From Oleiagrimonas sp036379395 (GTDB taxonomy: Bacteria > Pseudomonadota > Gammaproteobacteria > Xanthomonadales > Rhodanobacteraceae): a DNA stretch of 54,200 bases. A program made the position numbers and the translations under genes. Of this stretch, positions 1-6,675 are shown piece after piece. The first letter of the stretch is position 1. Each line of letters opens with the position of its first letter. The DNA is taken from positions 1-54,200 of the forward strand of contig DASVGR010000102.1 of NCBI GenBank assembly GCA_036379395.1, given 5' to 3'. Under the pieces are notes generated by a model that was given only the letters and a program-made list of their open reading frames with translations, did not search any database and was not told the origin of the DNA.

Positions 1-7
1 AATGGGT

Positions 8-39
8 CATGCCCCGCTGTGAAATCGCGGCGGGGCATG
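8..39. terminator. GC-rich hairpin, possible terminator
   Basis: Perfect 10-bp inverted repeat (CATGCCCCGC at 8-17, GCGGGGCATG at 30-39) with a 12-nt loop. It lies downstream of the minus-strand CPBP protease gene. There is no T-run on either side, so a factor-independent terminator is only possible. Nothing else is seen in 1-134. Confidence 0.35.
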
Positions 40-134
40 GCTGTCATGGCGTGGCAGCGCGGGATTGGCTGGCCGGACGTGATGTGTTTGCGCCGGGAGC
101 GCGCGGGTCAGGCGTCGGCGCCCCGTGCTGCCGG

Positions 135-1067
135 TCATGCCCCGCCGCGCGCACGGTTGCCGCTGGTGGCCGTGGATGAGCCTTGCGTCCGCGGCAACGT
201 CCACACGATGACAAGTGCCACCACGAGCAGGGCCGGGAAGACGATCACGCTGCCTTCCGGGCCGACCGTGCCGCCGCTCAACCAGACCGGGCCGACGGGC
301 TGGCTGGTCAGGAGGTGGCCGGTGGCGGCCAGTCCGCTGTCGGCGGTGCCGAACAGGAAGGTTTCGCTCCAGTCCCACGCCGCATGCAGGCCCATCGCCC
401 ACCACAGCGAACCGGTGCGCCATACGGCCAGACACGCCACCAGCCCGAAAGCGGCCACCTGGATCAGGCCGGCAAGGCTTTCGCCGTGGTTGGACAGGTG
501 CGCGCAGGCAAACAAGATGGACGCCACGACAGCTGCCGCGACCGGTTTCAGCGCGTGTGACAGCCGAAAAAACACGAAGCCGCGAAACGTCAGTTCCTCG
601 GTGGCGGCCACCAGGCAAAACGCCAGCGCCCACACCACGCCCGACCGGACCAGCGACCATGCGCCGGCGCCGGAAAAAGTGATGCTGGCCGCATGGCTCA
701 GCCACAGCACGCCCATCACGGCCGCCAGCACCAGCAAGCCGCAAAGGGCGCCTTGGCCGAAGTGGGCCCATCCACGGCGCGAGCGCAGGCCGTAGCTGGT
801 CCAGGCGCGCTTGTCGATGCGTGCCATGCAGAGGGTCGCGACGAGTGCGCCGAAGCACAACATGGCTTCGGTGACGAGCATGTGTGTCGGCGTCAGTGCA
901 CCGTGCGGTTGCAACGGGTAGTGCAGCAGGTAGGCGATGTGGTCCAGCACCGCCACGACGACGGCGAGGATGACGAAAAACAGCGCGACGGCCCAACCGG
1001 CACGCAAGCCGTCCGGGCCGCGGAACAGGCGTTGCCAGCCGGATGGCGGGAGAGATGAAGTGGTCAT
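135..1067 (-). CDS. CPBP/CAAX-type intramembrane metalloprotease
   Basis: A 310-aa polytopic membrane protein with about eight hydrophobic segments. The CPBP (Abi) family signature EExxxR is present as E157, E158 and R162, followed by an FxxxH-like motif (FACAH) and a later His-rich helix (HAAWDW) that would complete the zinc site. The family includes eukaryotic Rce1-type prenyl-protein proteases and bacterial proteins for bacteriocin self-immunity; the substrate here is unknown. The start is ATG, giving a hydrophilic N-terminus of about 20 residues before the first membrane helix. It stands alone and converges on no neighbour inside the window. The family call is firm; the physiological role is not. 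Confidence 0.85.
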   Translation of the reverse strand: MTTSSLPPSGWQRLFRGPDGLRAGWAVALFFVILAVVVAVLDHIAYLLHYPLQPHGALTPTHMLVTEAMLCFGALVATLCMARIDKRAWTSYGLRSRRGWAHFGQGALCGLLVLAAVMGVLWLSHAASITFSGAGAWSLVRSGVVWALAFCLVAATEELTFRGFVFFRLSHALKPVAAAVVASILFACAHLSNHGESLAGLIQVAAFGLVACLAVWRTGSLWWAMGLHAAWDWSETFLFGTADSGLAATGHLLTSQPVGPVWLSGGTVGPEGSVIVFPALLVVALVIVWTLPRTQGSSTATSGNRARGGA

Positions 1068-1154
1068 GGGGCGATTGTCCGTGGACGGAATGTGGCAAGG
1101 GCAGTGGCAAATGTCACCGGAAGATAGTGATGGTTGAGAGGGCTTTCGGCAGGC

Positions 1155-2386
1155 TCAATCGGAATGCAGGGTTGCCGGCATGCCGTTGCGGGGTGGCGTG
1201 GATGCGTATTCGCTGTGGGCGATGGCGTGATTGACCAGCGGGCGCAGCAGGGGCGATTGCACGGCGCGCATGACCCAGGCGTTGCAGCGGATGCCCAGTG
1301 CCGTGCGCGGCGCGGCGGCCGCGATGCGGCCGGGCGGCAGGTGCTGGACACGAGTGGCACGCGGCCGCATGGTTTGCTCGAACGCGGCCAGCGCTGCCGG
1401 CAGCCGGGATGGGTTGGTGGCGATGCGGGCCGCGTGCAGGCAAGTCGCCAGTTCGGCCGCGCCACGCAAGGCCATGGCGGTGCCAAGACCGCTGAGCGGG
1501 CTGGAGCACCACGCGCTGTCGCCCAGCAGCACCACGCGGCCGTCGTGCCAGCGCGGCAGGTGGATCTGCTCGCACAGGTCGAGCGCGAAATCGTCGGCCA
1601 GGCGTGCCGCGTCCAGCAGCTCGCGCGCGCGCCAGCCGGCGTCGGCAAACGTGCGTTCCAGCAGGGTCTGCCGCGCGTCGCGGTCGTGGCGTGGCGGCAG
1701 GGTGTCGGCGGCAAAGGTCAGGCCGATTTCCTGCTGGCCGGGATGCCCCGGTCGGGCAATCAGCTTGCGTCGGCCGGGGCGTTGTACATCAGCGCCCAAC
1801 CATCCAGGGACGGCGTGCCGGCGTGTTTGTCGAGGGTGAACCAGGCGTGGGCCAGGCCCAGAGGTTTGCGGCAGTGCTCTTCCGGTCCAAAGCGCAGCGC
1901 GCGCACGCGCGAATGGGTGCCGTCCGCCCCGACCACCAGATCGGCATCCAGACGCTCGCCGCTGCGCAAGTGGGCGCGGATGCCGGTGGCCGTGTCTTCC
2001 AGCGCCTCGACCGTGTCCGCAAAACGGTGATTGACGCGTGGCCCGCAGGCCGCGTGCAACAGGCACGCCAGATCGGAGCGCAGCAGCTCCTCGCTGGATA
2101 TGAAACCGCGCCCGCCGAACGCCGTGACCGGCATGCTGGCCAGCCGGCGCCCGGCGGCATTGACCCACGCCGCACCGCGCTGCGGCAGCAATCTGGCGCG
2201 GGTCGCGTCAAGCAGATCCATCCGCGCCAGCACCTCGCGGCAATCGCCGCGCAGGTCGACCGTCTGGCCACCACCGCGCAGGGTTGGCGCCAGCTCGACC
2301 ACGGTGACGCGCCAGCCGTCGCGTTCCAGCAACACGGCCAGGGCATCGCCCGCGATGCCGGCGCCGACGATCAATGCATGGGGCAT
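1155..2386 (-). pseudogene. FAD-dependent monooxygenase, frameshifted
   Basis: The first 208 codons (2386-1760) encode a Rossmann FAD-binding start (MPHALIVGAGIAGDALAVLL), a PHBH/TetX-type middle and the motif VVGADGTHS. Reading then stops at ...YNAPADAS. The homologous continuation, including the FAD-ribityl motif VVLLGDSAWCSSPLSGLGT, is in the -1 related frame of 1155-2168. Restoring one C in the CCCC run near 1774-1780 would join the frames into a protein of about 410 aa, normal for the family. The start is supported by the strong SD GAGGAGG. It is divergent from tetR, suggesting regulated detoxification or secondary-metabolite hydroxylation. It could be a true pseudogene or a homopolymer sequencing error. 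Confidence 0.8.
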
Positions 2387-2401
2387 GATGGCCTCCTCAA
2401 C

Positions 2402-2463
2402 TAATGCAAATATTTCGCGTTAGGTTAGCTGTCCTTTCTTGCTAACGCAACAATTTCGCATTA
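2402..2463. promoter_or_regulatory. Symmetric operator between monooxygenase and tetR
   Basis: Nested inverted repeats share one centre at 2432.5: TAATGC (2402-2407) mirrors GCATTA (2458-2463), and GCGTTAG (2417-2423) mirrors CTAACGC (2442-2448). Each half also holds a GC-N9-GC near-palindrome. The AT-rich block fills the 87-nt divergent gap, where TetR proteins usually bind to repress both genes. Binding is inferred. Confidence 0.55.
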
Positions 2464-2473
2464 AATTGCAGGC

Positions 2474-3064
2474 ATGACTTCTTCCCCAGGCACCGCCCGT
2501 CCCGGCGGCCGCACGGCGCAGACACGCCAGGCCGTGTTGGCCGCCACGCGCGAACTGCTGGCGCAATCGACGGACGGTACGATTGATGTGGCCGCGGTGG
2601 CGGCCCGCGCCGGCGTGCACGTGGCCACGCTTTACCGCCGCTGGCGCAACGCGGACGGCCTGATCATCGACGCGCTGGCCAGCGAAATGAACCGGCGTTC
2701 GCCCATTCCGGCCAGCGGCGATTTGCGCGCAGACATGCTGGTCTGGGCCGCGCGCCTGCAGCGCCGGTTGAACGATTCGCGGCAGCGGTATTTCCTGCGC
2801 GCGTTGCTGCGCGCGGGCGATGGCGGGCAGCATTCGCCGGACGATCTGCAAACCCTGGCCGGCCCGCGGTTGCGCGACATCCAGGCCACCCTGGACGCCA
2901 GCCACGCCGACACGCTGACCTGGCTGGACGTGTTCGAGGTCATCGTGGCGCCGGCCTACACACACGCCCTGCTGGGCATTCCGATGGACGCGTCCGCCGA
3001 CGCGGCCCGGCTGGTCGACAACCTCATCGCCATCCGCGACAGCCGCGCGGCGCGCAAGACGTAA
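2474..3064 (+). CDS. TetR/AcrR family transcriptional regulator
   Basis: A 196-aa protein with an N-terminal TetR helix-turn-helix at about residues 15-60: TRQAVLAATRELL, then VAARAGVHVATLYRRW, which is the typical recognition helix. A TetR C-terminal ligand/dimer domain follows (WAARLQRRLNDSRQRYFLRALLR). It is divergent from the FAD monooxygenase with a symmetric operator between them, so it most likely represses that gene and itself and is released by a small-molecule substrate of the enzyme. The SRPBCC gene follows 26 bp downstream in the same direction and may be cotranscribed. The inducer cannot be read from the sequence. Confidence 0.9.
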   Translation: MTSSPGTARPGGRTAQTRQAVLAATRELLAQSTDGTIDVAAVAARAGVHVATLYRRWRNADGLIIDALASEMNRRSPIPASGDLRADMLVWAARLQRRLNDSRQRYFLRALLRAGDGGQHSPDDLQTLAGPRLRDIQATLDASHADTLTWLDVFEVIVAPAYTHALLGIPMDASADAARLVDNLIAIRDSRAARKT

Positions 3065-3090
3065 CCGCCCCCACGACAACAGGCAACTTC

Positions 3091-3546
3091 ATGCAACTGC
3101 ATACCCATATCGACGTGGCGGCATCGCCGCAACGCCTCTGGTCGGTGCTGACCGATTTCAGGCGCTTTCCGGAGTGGAACCCGTTCATCCGCAGCATCCA
3201 AGGCTCCTTGCGGAAAGGCGCCAAACTTGACGTGCGCCTCGGCCCACCCGGCGGCGACATCATGGCGTTCAAGCCCATGGTGACGCGCGTGGAACCTGGC
3301 CGTGTCTTGGCATGGCTGGGCGTGCTGGCGGCGCCGTGGCTCTTTCGCGGCGAGCACGTTTTTCGTCTGGAGCCACTCGAAGGCGGACACACCCGCATGC
3401 ACCAGAGTGAAACCTTCGGCGGCCTCCTGTTGCCACTCCTGCGCCGCCGCCTCGAGGTCGACACGCGACGCGGATTCGAGGCCATGAACAAGGCGTTGAA
3501 AGCGCGGGTGGAAGGCGAGCCGGTGCCGTCGGCTTTGATGCCTTGA
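3091..3546 (+). CDS. SRPBCC-fold (polyketide cyclase/START-like) protein
   Basis: A 151-aa single-domain protein with the SRPBCC pattern: a first strand IDVAASPQRLWSVLTDF, then FPEWNPFI, a mid-strand region (VEPGRVLAWLG), and the long C-terminal helix (RRGFEAMNKALKARVE). Proteins of this kind bind hydrophobic ligands in a helix-grip pocket; function is diverse and unknown here. The gene is 26 bp after tetR, so probably in the same transcript. Its 3' end (3453-3487) is duplicated at 6322-6356, on the far side of the ECF module. Confidence 0.85.
   Translation: MQLHTHIDVAASPQRLWSVLTDFRRFPEWNPFIRSIQGSLRKGAKLDVRLGPPGGDIMAFKPMVTRVEPGRVLAWLGVLAAPWLFRGEHVFRLEPLEGGHTRMHQSETFGGLLLPLLRRRLEVDTRRGFEAMNKALKARVEGEPVPSALMP
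3453..3487 (+). repeat. 35-bp direct repeat, left copy
   Basis: This segment inside the SRPBCC gene encodes LEVDTRRGFEAM. It recurs in direct orientation at 6322-6356 with two clear mismatches. The two copies bracket the sigma/anti-sigma/propeller module. Confidence 0.7.
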
Positions 3547-3630
3547 TGCGGCATGGCCATCGAGGTGGCGAAGTATCGGACAACGAACGGGCGTGGCCGG
3601 CCATGACGCGATGGCTGCCAGCCACTGCCG

Positions 3631-3813
3631 TCATGGTGATGGCAGTTGCGGCAGCAGGCTTTCCTGTTCCAGCGTCAACGGGTAACGCGACAGCGCCTGG
3701 GACACGGCCGGCCAGCCAGCTCGTTCGGCGCCGCGTTGCATGGCGTGCAATGTGCTGGCGTCGGGCGTGGCTGCGGTGCGTTGCAGTTCGGCCGGCAGAT
3801 ACCGCCATTTCAC
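3631..3813 (-). CDS. Possible small coupled ORF after anti-sigma gene
   Basis: A 60-codon frame starts at a GTG whose last bases overlap the anti-sigma stop (GTGA), the usual geometry for translational coupling. The predicted peptide is protein-like (KWRYLPAELQ, then MQRGAERAGWPAVSQAL), with no membrane segment and no recognised domain. No Shine-Dalgarno sequence is visible, so it would depend on reinitiation. It could be a third gene of the sigma operon, a decayed 3' fragment, or chance. Apart from this, 3547-3809 holds nothing I can name. Confidence 0.35.
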   Translation of the reverse strand: MKWRYLPAELQRTAATPDASTLHAMQRGAERAGWPAVSQALSRYPLTLEQESLLPQLPSP

Positions 3814-4595
3814 GTGGCAGGCGAAAACGCGGCGGCATGGATTGTTCGAAGGTCTGCTGCGGTTGCCGGGCTCACAAGTGCGTAGTTGTAACCGTTGCCG
3901 GACCAATAGGTGGCCACCAGCTGGCCATCACGGCGCTGGCCATGGGGCAACCCACCTTTGCCGGGCGCCGGTGGCCGAATATAGAAACTGATAGCGCCGC
4001 CTTGGAGGTTTTCGTAAAGCACCATGGCGGCCGGCCCACTGTCGGTTGCCACCAAGCGCGCACCCACGGGGTGGAATCCGGCACCATTCAATCGGGGTAG
4101 CGGCGGCGCGTGGGGGAAGTGCTTGCCGAGCCATGCTTGCAGCTGTCCCGGTTTGTGTTGCGTCATGTCGAGCCGCAGGTGACGATCCGTCGCAAACATG
4201 CGGTAAGCCTGTAGGGCATCAGCCATCGGCGCAGCGATGGCCGGAGTGGTCAAACTGCGCGCTTGCCAGCCGCCAGTCGCGCCAATGCCGAGTGCCAGCA
4301 CCAAGACTGCCGCTGTCGCCAGGTGCGCACGGCGGCGGTTCGCACGGCGCACACGGATCGCCATCGGGTCCAATGTTCGGTGGCGGGCAGAGCCTGGAAA
4401 ATCGCCATAAGCGGCGCGCAACTGTTGCGCATCGCGTTGCCAGCCACGAATTTCCTTCGCACGAATGGGATGTCGATCTAGCCAGCGCTCCAGCCGCACT
4501 CGATCCGCATCGCCCAGTTGGCCATCCACGTAAGCGTGAAGCTGCACCTCGCTGGGGAACGGACCCGTTGAATCCACATCATGCATGTCGCTCAT
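3810..4595 (-). CDS. Membrane anti-sigma factor
   Basis: A 261-aa protein. The N-terminal cytoplasmic part (about 1-90) has the anti-sigma zinc-finger-like layout without the CxxC cysteines (VQLHAYVDGQLGDADRVRLERWLDRHP). One membrane helix lies at about 94-113 (LATAAVLVLALGIGATGGW), followed by a periplasmic domain of about 145 residues. It overlaps the upstream sigma gene by 4 bp (ATGA), so the two are translationally coupled, the standard arrangement for an ECF sigma and its cognate inhibitor. The signal sensed by the periplasmic domain is unknown. No DUF is assigned with certainty. Confidence 0.85.
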   Translation of the reverse strand: MSDMHDVDSTGPFPSEVQLHAYVDGQLGDADRVRLERWLDRHPIRAKEIRGWQRDAQQLRAAYGDFPGSARHRTLDPMAIRVRRANRRRAHLATAAVLVLALGIGATGGWQARSLTTPAIAAPMADALQAYRMFATDRHLRLDMTQHKPGQLQAWLGKHFPHAPPLPRLNGAGFHPVGARLVATDSGPAAMVLYENLQGGAISFYIRPPAPGKGGLPHGQRRDGQLVATYWSGNGYNYALVSPATAADLRTIHAAAFSPAT

Positions 4596-5113
4596 TTCAG
4601 TACCCTCAATACGGGCGGTTTTGCCGATTCACCTTCGCTAAGCCGGTGTAGTGCGGCACGGGCACGAGACAGCCGTGACATTACGGTGCCGATGGGGATG
4701 TCGAGCAAGGCAGCGACTTCCCGATAGCTCATGCCCTCCACCGAAACCAACAAGAGCAAATGGCGCTGTTGATCCGGCAGGCGCTCCAATGCCTCCATGA
4801 CGGACGCTGCCACCACTTCCCGTTCCACGGACGGCTGTTCGGTTGGCGCGCTGCGGCCAAGCAGCTCCAGCATGAGAGCACCGCGGCGTGCGTGGCGCTT
4901 GCCGTCGAGGAACTTGCGGTAGGCGATGGCAAACAACCACGCGCGCAACGCCGAGTCATCACGACGGCTGCCCCAGTGTGACAGTGCGCGCTCCAGCGTA
5001 GCCTGGGCCAAGTCATCAGCCGCGCTGACATCGCGCGTCAACCAGCACGCAAAGCGGCGTAGCCGTGGCAGCAGCTCGCGCAATTGATCGTCGGTGAACG
5101 TGGTACGGCGCAT
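4592..5113 (-). CDS. ECF-type RNA polymerase sigma factor
   Basis: A 173-aa group IV sigma factor. Region 2 spans about 10-75 (LRRFACWLTRDVSAADDLAQATLERAL, with DDLAQ as the RNAP-contact motif, then RAWLFAIAYRKFLD). Region 4 spans about 108-160 (LPDQQRHLLLLVSVEGMSYREVA, then IPIGTVMSRLSRAR, the -35 recognition helix). Regions 1 and 3 are absent, as expected. It is followed by its anti-sigma gene with a 4-bp overlap and lies divergent from a secreted beta-propeller gene. A GGAATAAAT-N12-CGTCT promoter faces this gene and an identical one faces the propeller gene, so autoregulation plus activation of the propeller is the simplest reading. Confidence 0.93.
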   Translation of the reverse strand: MRRTTFTDDQLRELLPRLRRFACWLTRDVSAADDLAQATLERALSHWGSRRDDSALRAWLFAIAYRKFLDGKRHARRGALMLELLGRSAPTEQPSVEREVVAASVMEALERLPDQQRHLLLLVSVEGMSYREVAALLDIPIGTVMSRLSRARAALHRLSEGESAKPPVLRVLK

Positions 5114-5142
5114 GGTCCAAATCGGTTCAATAGTCAGGAGGT

Positions 5143-5168
5143 AGACGCGGCAACAGGCAATTTATTCC
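5143..5168 (-). promoter_or_regulatory. Putative ECF promoter driving sigma operon
   Basis: Read on the minus strand, GGAATAAAT (5168-5160) is followed after exactly 12 nt by CGTCT (5147-5143). Transcription would start about 25 nt upstream of the sigma start codon. GGAA-type -35 and CGTC-type -10 elements are typical of ECF sigma factors. The same pair with the same spacing occurs on the plus strand next to it. Confidence 0.65.
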
Positions 5169-5177
5169 CTCGAGCAT

Positions 5178-5203
5178 GGAATAAATCCGGCTGCCGCACG
5201 TCT
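5178..5203 (+). promoter_or_regulatory. Putative ECF promoter driving beta-propeller gene
   Basis: GGAATAAAT (5178-5186), 12 nt, CGTCT (5199-5203): the same sequence and spacing as the minus-strand promoter at 5168-5143. The two -35 boxes form an inverted repeat 9 nt apart. Predicted start near 5210, leaving a leader of about 68 nt to the ATG at 5278. Confidence 0.65.
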
Positions 5204-5277
5204 TCCAAGGTGCAGCCCGGTCAGTGTCAACGCATGGGCAGCGAACAGCATTTAACCTTCTCACAGGAAATCATCAC

Positions 5278-6282
5278 ATGATCCACAGTCGCCAATCCCC
5301 TGCCTCGTGGTGTTCGTACCTTGCTGCCACATGCTGCGCAGCGGCGCTGGCCCTCGTCTTGAGTCCTGTCGCGCATGGTGCCCAATCGACCAAAGACGTG
5401 CTTCCCGCGCCGGTCTACGTGACGCTACAGGGCAGCAACAAGGTGGAAATCCTGCCCAGCGGCAAGACCTGTGACAATCTGCCAAGCGCCCACTACGTGG
5501 CCGTCAGCCCCGATGGCAAGCAGTTGCTGGTCAGCAGCGCTGGTCAACCGGATGCCTACTTGGTGAATCTCCCAACGTGCAAGAAAGTGGCCACCTTCGA
5601 TGTCGGGCCGGTGCCGCAGGGCGTGCAGATCAGCCCGAACGGGCATTGGGGCCTGGCGGTCGGAGCCGGCGACGGCACGATCACCATTATCAACATGCAA
5701 ACCGCCAAGGCGGTCAAGACCATCAAGGTCGGCAAGACGCCCCACAACGCGCGCTTCACGGCCGACAGCAAACTTGCGTACGTGACACTGCAGGGCGCCG
5801 GCGCTGTGGCCGTGATCAACATGCAAACGCTCAAGAAAACTGGCGAATTCAAAACGCCTGGGCTCCCGCATCCACACAACCTCGACCTGTCCGCCGACGG
5901 CAAAACTCTGTGGATTCGTGGTTTCGTCAGCAAGGTGGCCGCCGTCGACCTGACCACGCACAAGGTGATGGCGGTCATCCCGGTTGGTTTGGGGCATGGC
6001 GGTATCGACGTCATTCCCGGCGGTCGTTACGTCTTTGCCGGTGCCATTGCCGACCATGTGGTGGATGTCATCGACCCCAAAACCTTTAAAGTCGTCAAAC
6101 GCATCGACGTCGGGCAAGGGCCGCATGGCGTGCGTGCCAGTCGCGACGGGCAGTGGATCTACGCCGGTGTCGTCGGCACCAACAAGATTGCCGTGATCAG
6201 CACGAAGACGTTGGATGTGGTGAAGCAGATTCCAACCGAAGGCAACGTGCCGTTCTGGATTGCCGTGGCAGGGCACGACTGA
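5278..6282 (+). CDS. Exported YVTN-type beta-propeller protein
   Basis: A 334-aa protein beginning with a signal peptide of about 34 residues (charged start, hydrophobic core AATCCAAALALVLSPVAHG, cleavage near AHGA). The rest is a series of about 40-residue blades of the YVTN/NHL kind (VAVSPDGKQLLVSS, VQISPNGHWGLAVG, ARFTADSKLAYVTLQ, LDLSADGKTLWIRG), consistent with a seven-bladed propeller. Start chosen at 5278 because AGGA lies about 10 nt upstream and the signal peptide begins there; an in-frame ATG at 5224 would bury it. It probably acts in the periplasm as a binding or scaffold protein. An ECF-like promoter upstream ties it to the adjacent sigma/anti-sigma pair. Ligand unknown. Confidence 0.88.
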   Translation: MIHSRQSPASWCSYLAATCCAAALALVLSPVAHGAQSTKDVLPAPVYVTLQGSNKVEILPSGKTCDNLPSAHYVAVSPDGKQLLVSSAGQPDAYLVNLPTCKKVATFDVGPVPQGVQISPNGHWGLAVGAGDGTITIINMQTAKAVKTIKVGKTPHNARFTADSKLAYVTLQGAGAVAVINMQTLKKTGEFKTPGLPHPHNLDLSADGKTLWIRGFVSKVAAVDLTTHKVMAVIPVGLGHGGIDVIPGGRYVFAGAIADHVVDVIDPKTFKVVKRIDVGQGPHGVRASRDGQWIYAGVVGTNKIAVISTKTLDVVKQIPTEGNVPFWIAVAGHD

Positions 6283-6321
6283 CACGCTCGTACGTTACAG
6301 ATGCCAGAGCACGGGCGGGCG

Positions 6322-6357
6322 CGAGGCCGACATGCGACGCGGATTCGAGGCCATGGA
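6322..6357 (+). repeat. 35-bp direct repeat, right copy (SRPBCC 3' remnant)
   Basis: Matches 3453-3487 with two mismatches and reads READMRRGFEAM in one frame, resembling the SRPBCC C-terminal helix. It sits in the gap between the propeller gene and tRNA-fMet. No intact gene surrounds it; the rest of 6283-6452 holds nothing I recognise. Confidence 0.7.
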
Positions 6358-6452
6358 TGACCTCGGCTGGACGAGGCAATGTGCCTTGATGTTGCTGGAC
6401 TCCGGCAGGCGAGGCATGGCGCTGTGGCGCTGTCGGGCATGTTGCAACAGGC

Positions 6453-6489
6453 AAAACAAAAGGCAGATCCGCGAAGATCTGCCTTTTTT
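6453..6489. terminator. Bidirectional intrinsic terminator
   Basis: A 9-bp stem (AGGCAGATC 6461-6469, GATCTGCCT 6476-6484) with a 6-nt loop, a T-run on the plus side (to 6489) and an interrupted T-run on the minus side (6460-6453). It would end both tRNA-fMet transcription (minus) and the propeller transcript (plus). Confidence 0.85.
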
Positions 6490-6496
6490 CGAAACT

Positions 6497-6573
<77 letters not shown>

Positions 6574-6587
6574 TCAGGGAGACGCGC

Positions 6588-6616
6588 ATTCTACACAGGC
6601 TTTCGAATCGCTGCAA
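6588..6616 (-). promoter_or_regulatory. Sigma-70 promoter of tRNA-fMet
   Basis: On the minus strand, TTGCAG (6616-6611), 17-bp spacer, TAGAAT (6593-6588). Transcription would start near 6581, about 8 nt before the mature tRNA 5' end. Confidence 0.8.
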
Positions 6617-6675
6617 CAACGTTTTTGCATCTACATGATTTAAAAAGAATTAAGGTACAAGAGCGCGGGCCGGTG

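Noticed and set aside
7..1110. Long minus-strand frame of 367 codons over the CPBP gene
   Set aside because: Arg/His/Pro-rich alternate frame; the CPBP frame carries the membrane helices and the EExxxR motif.
3543..4100. Plus-strand open frame of 185 codons
   Set aside because: It lies mostly opposite the anti-sigma gene, is Arg/Cys-rich and has no domain; high-GC shadow.
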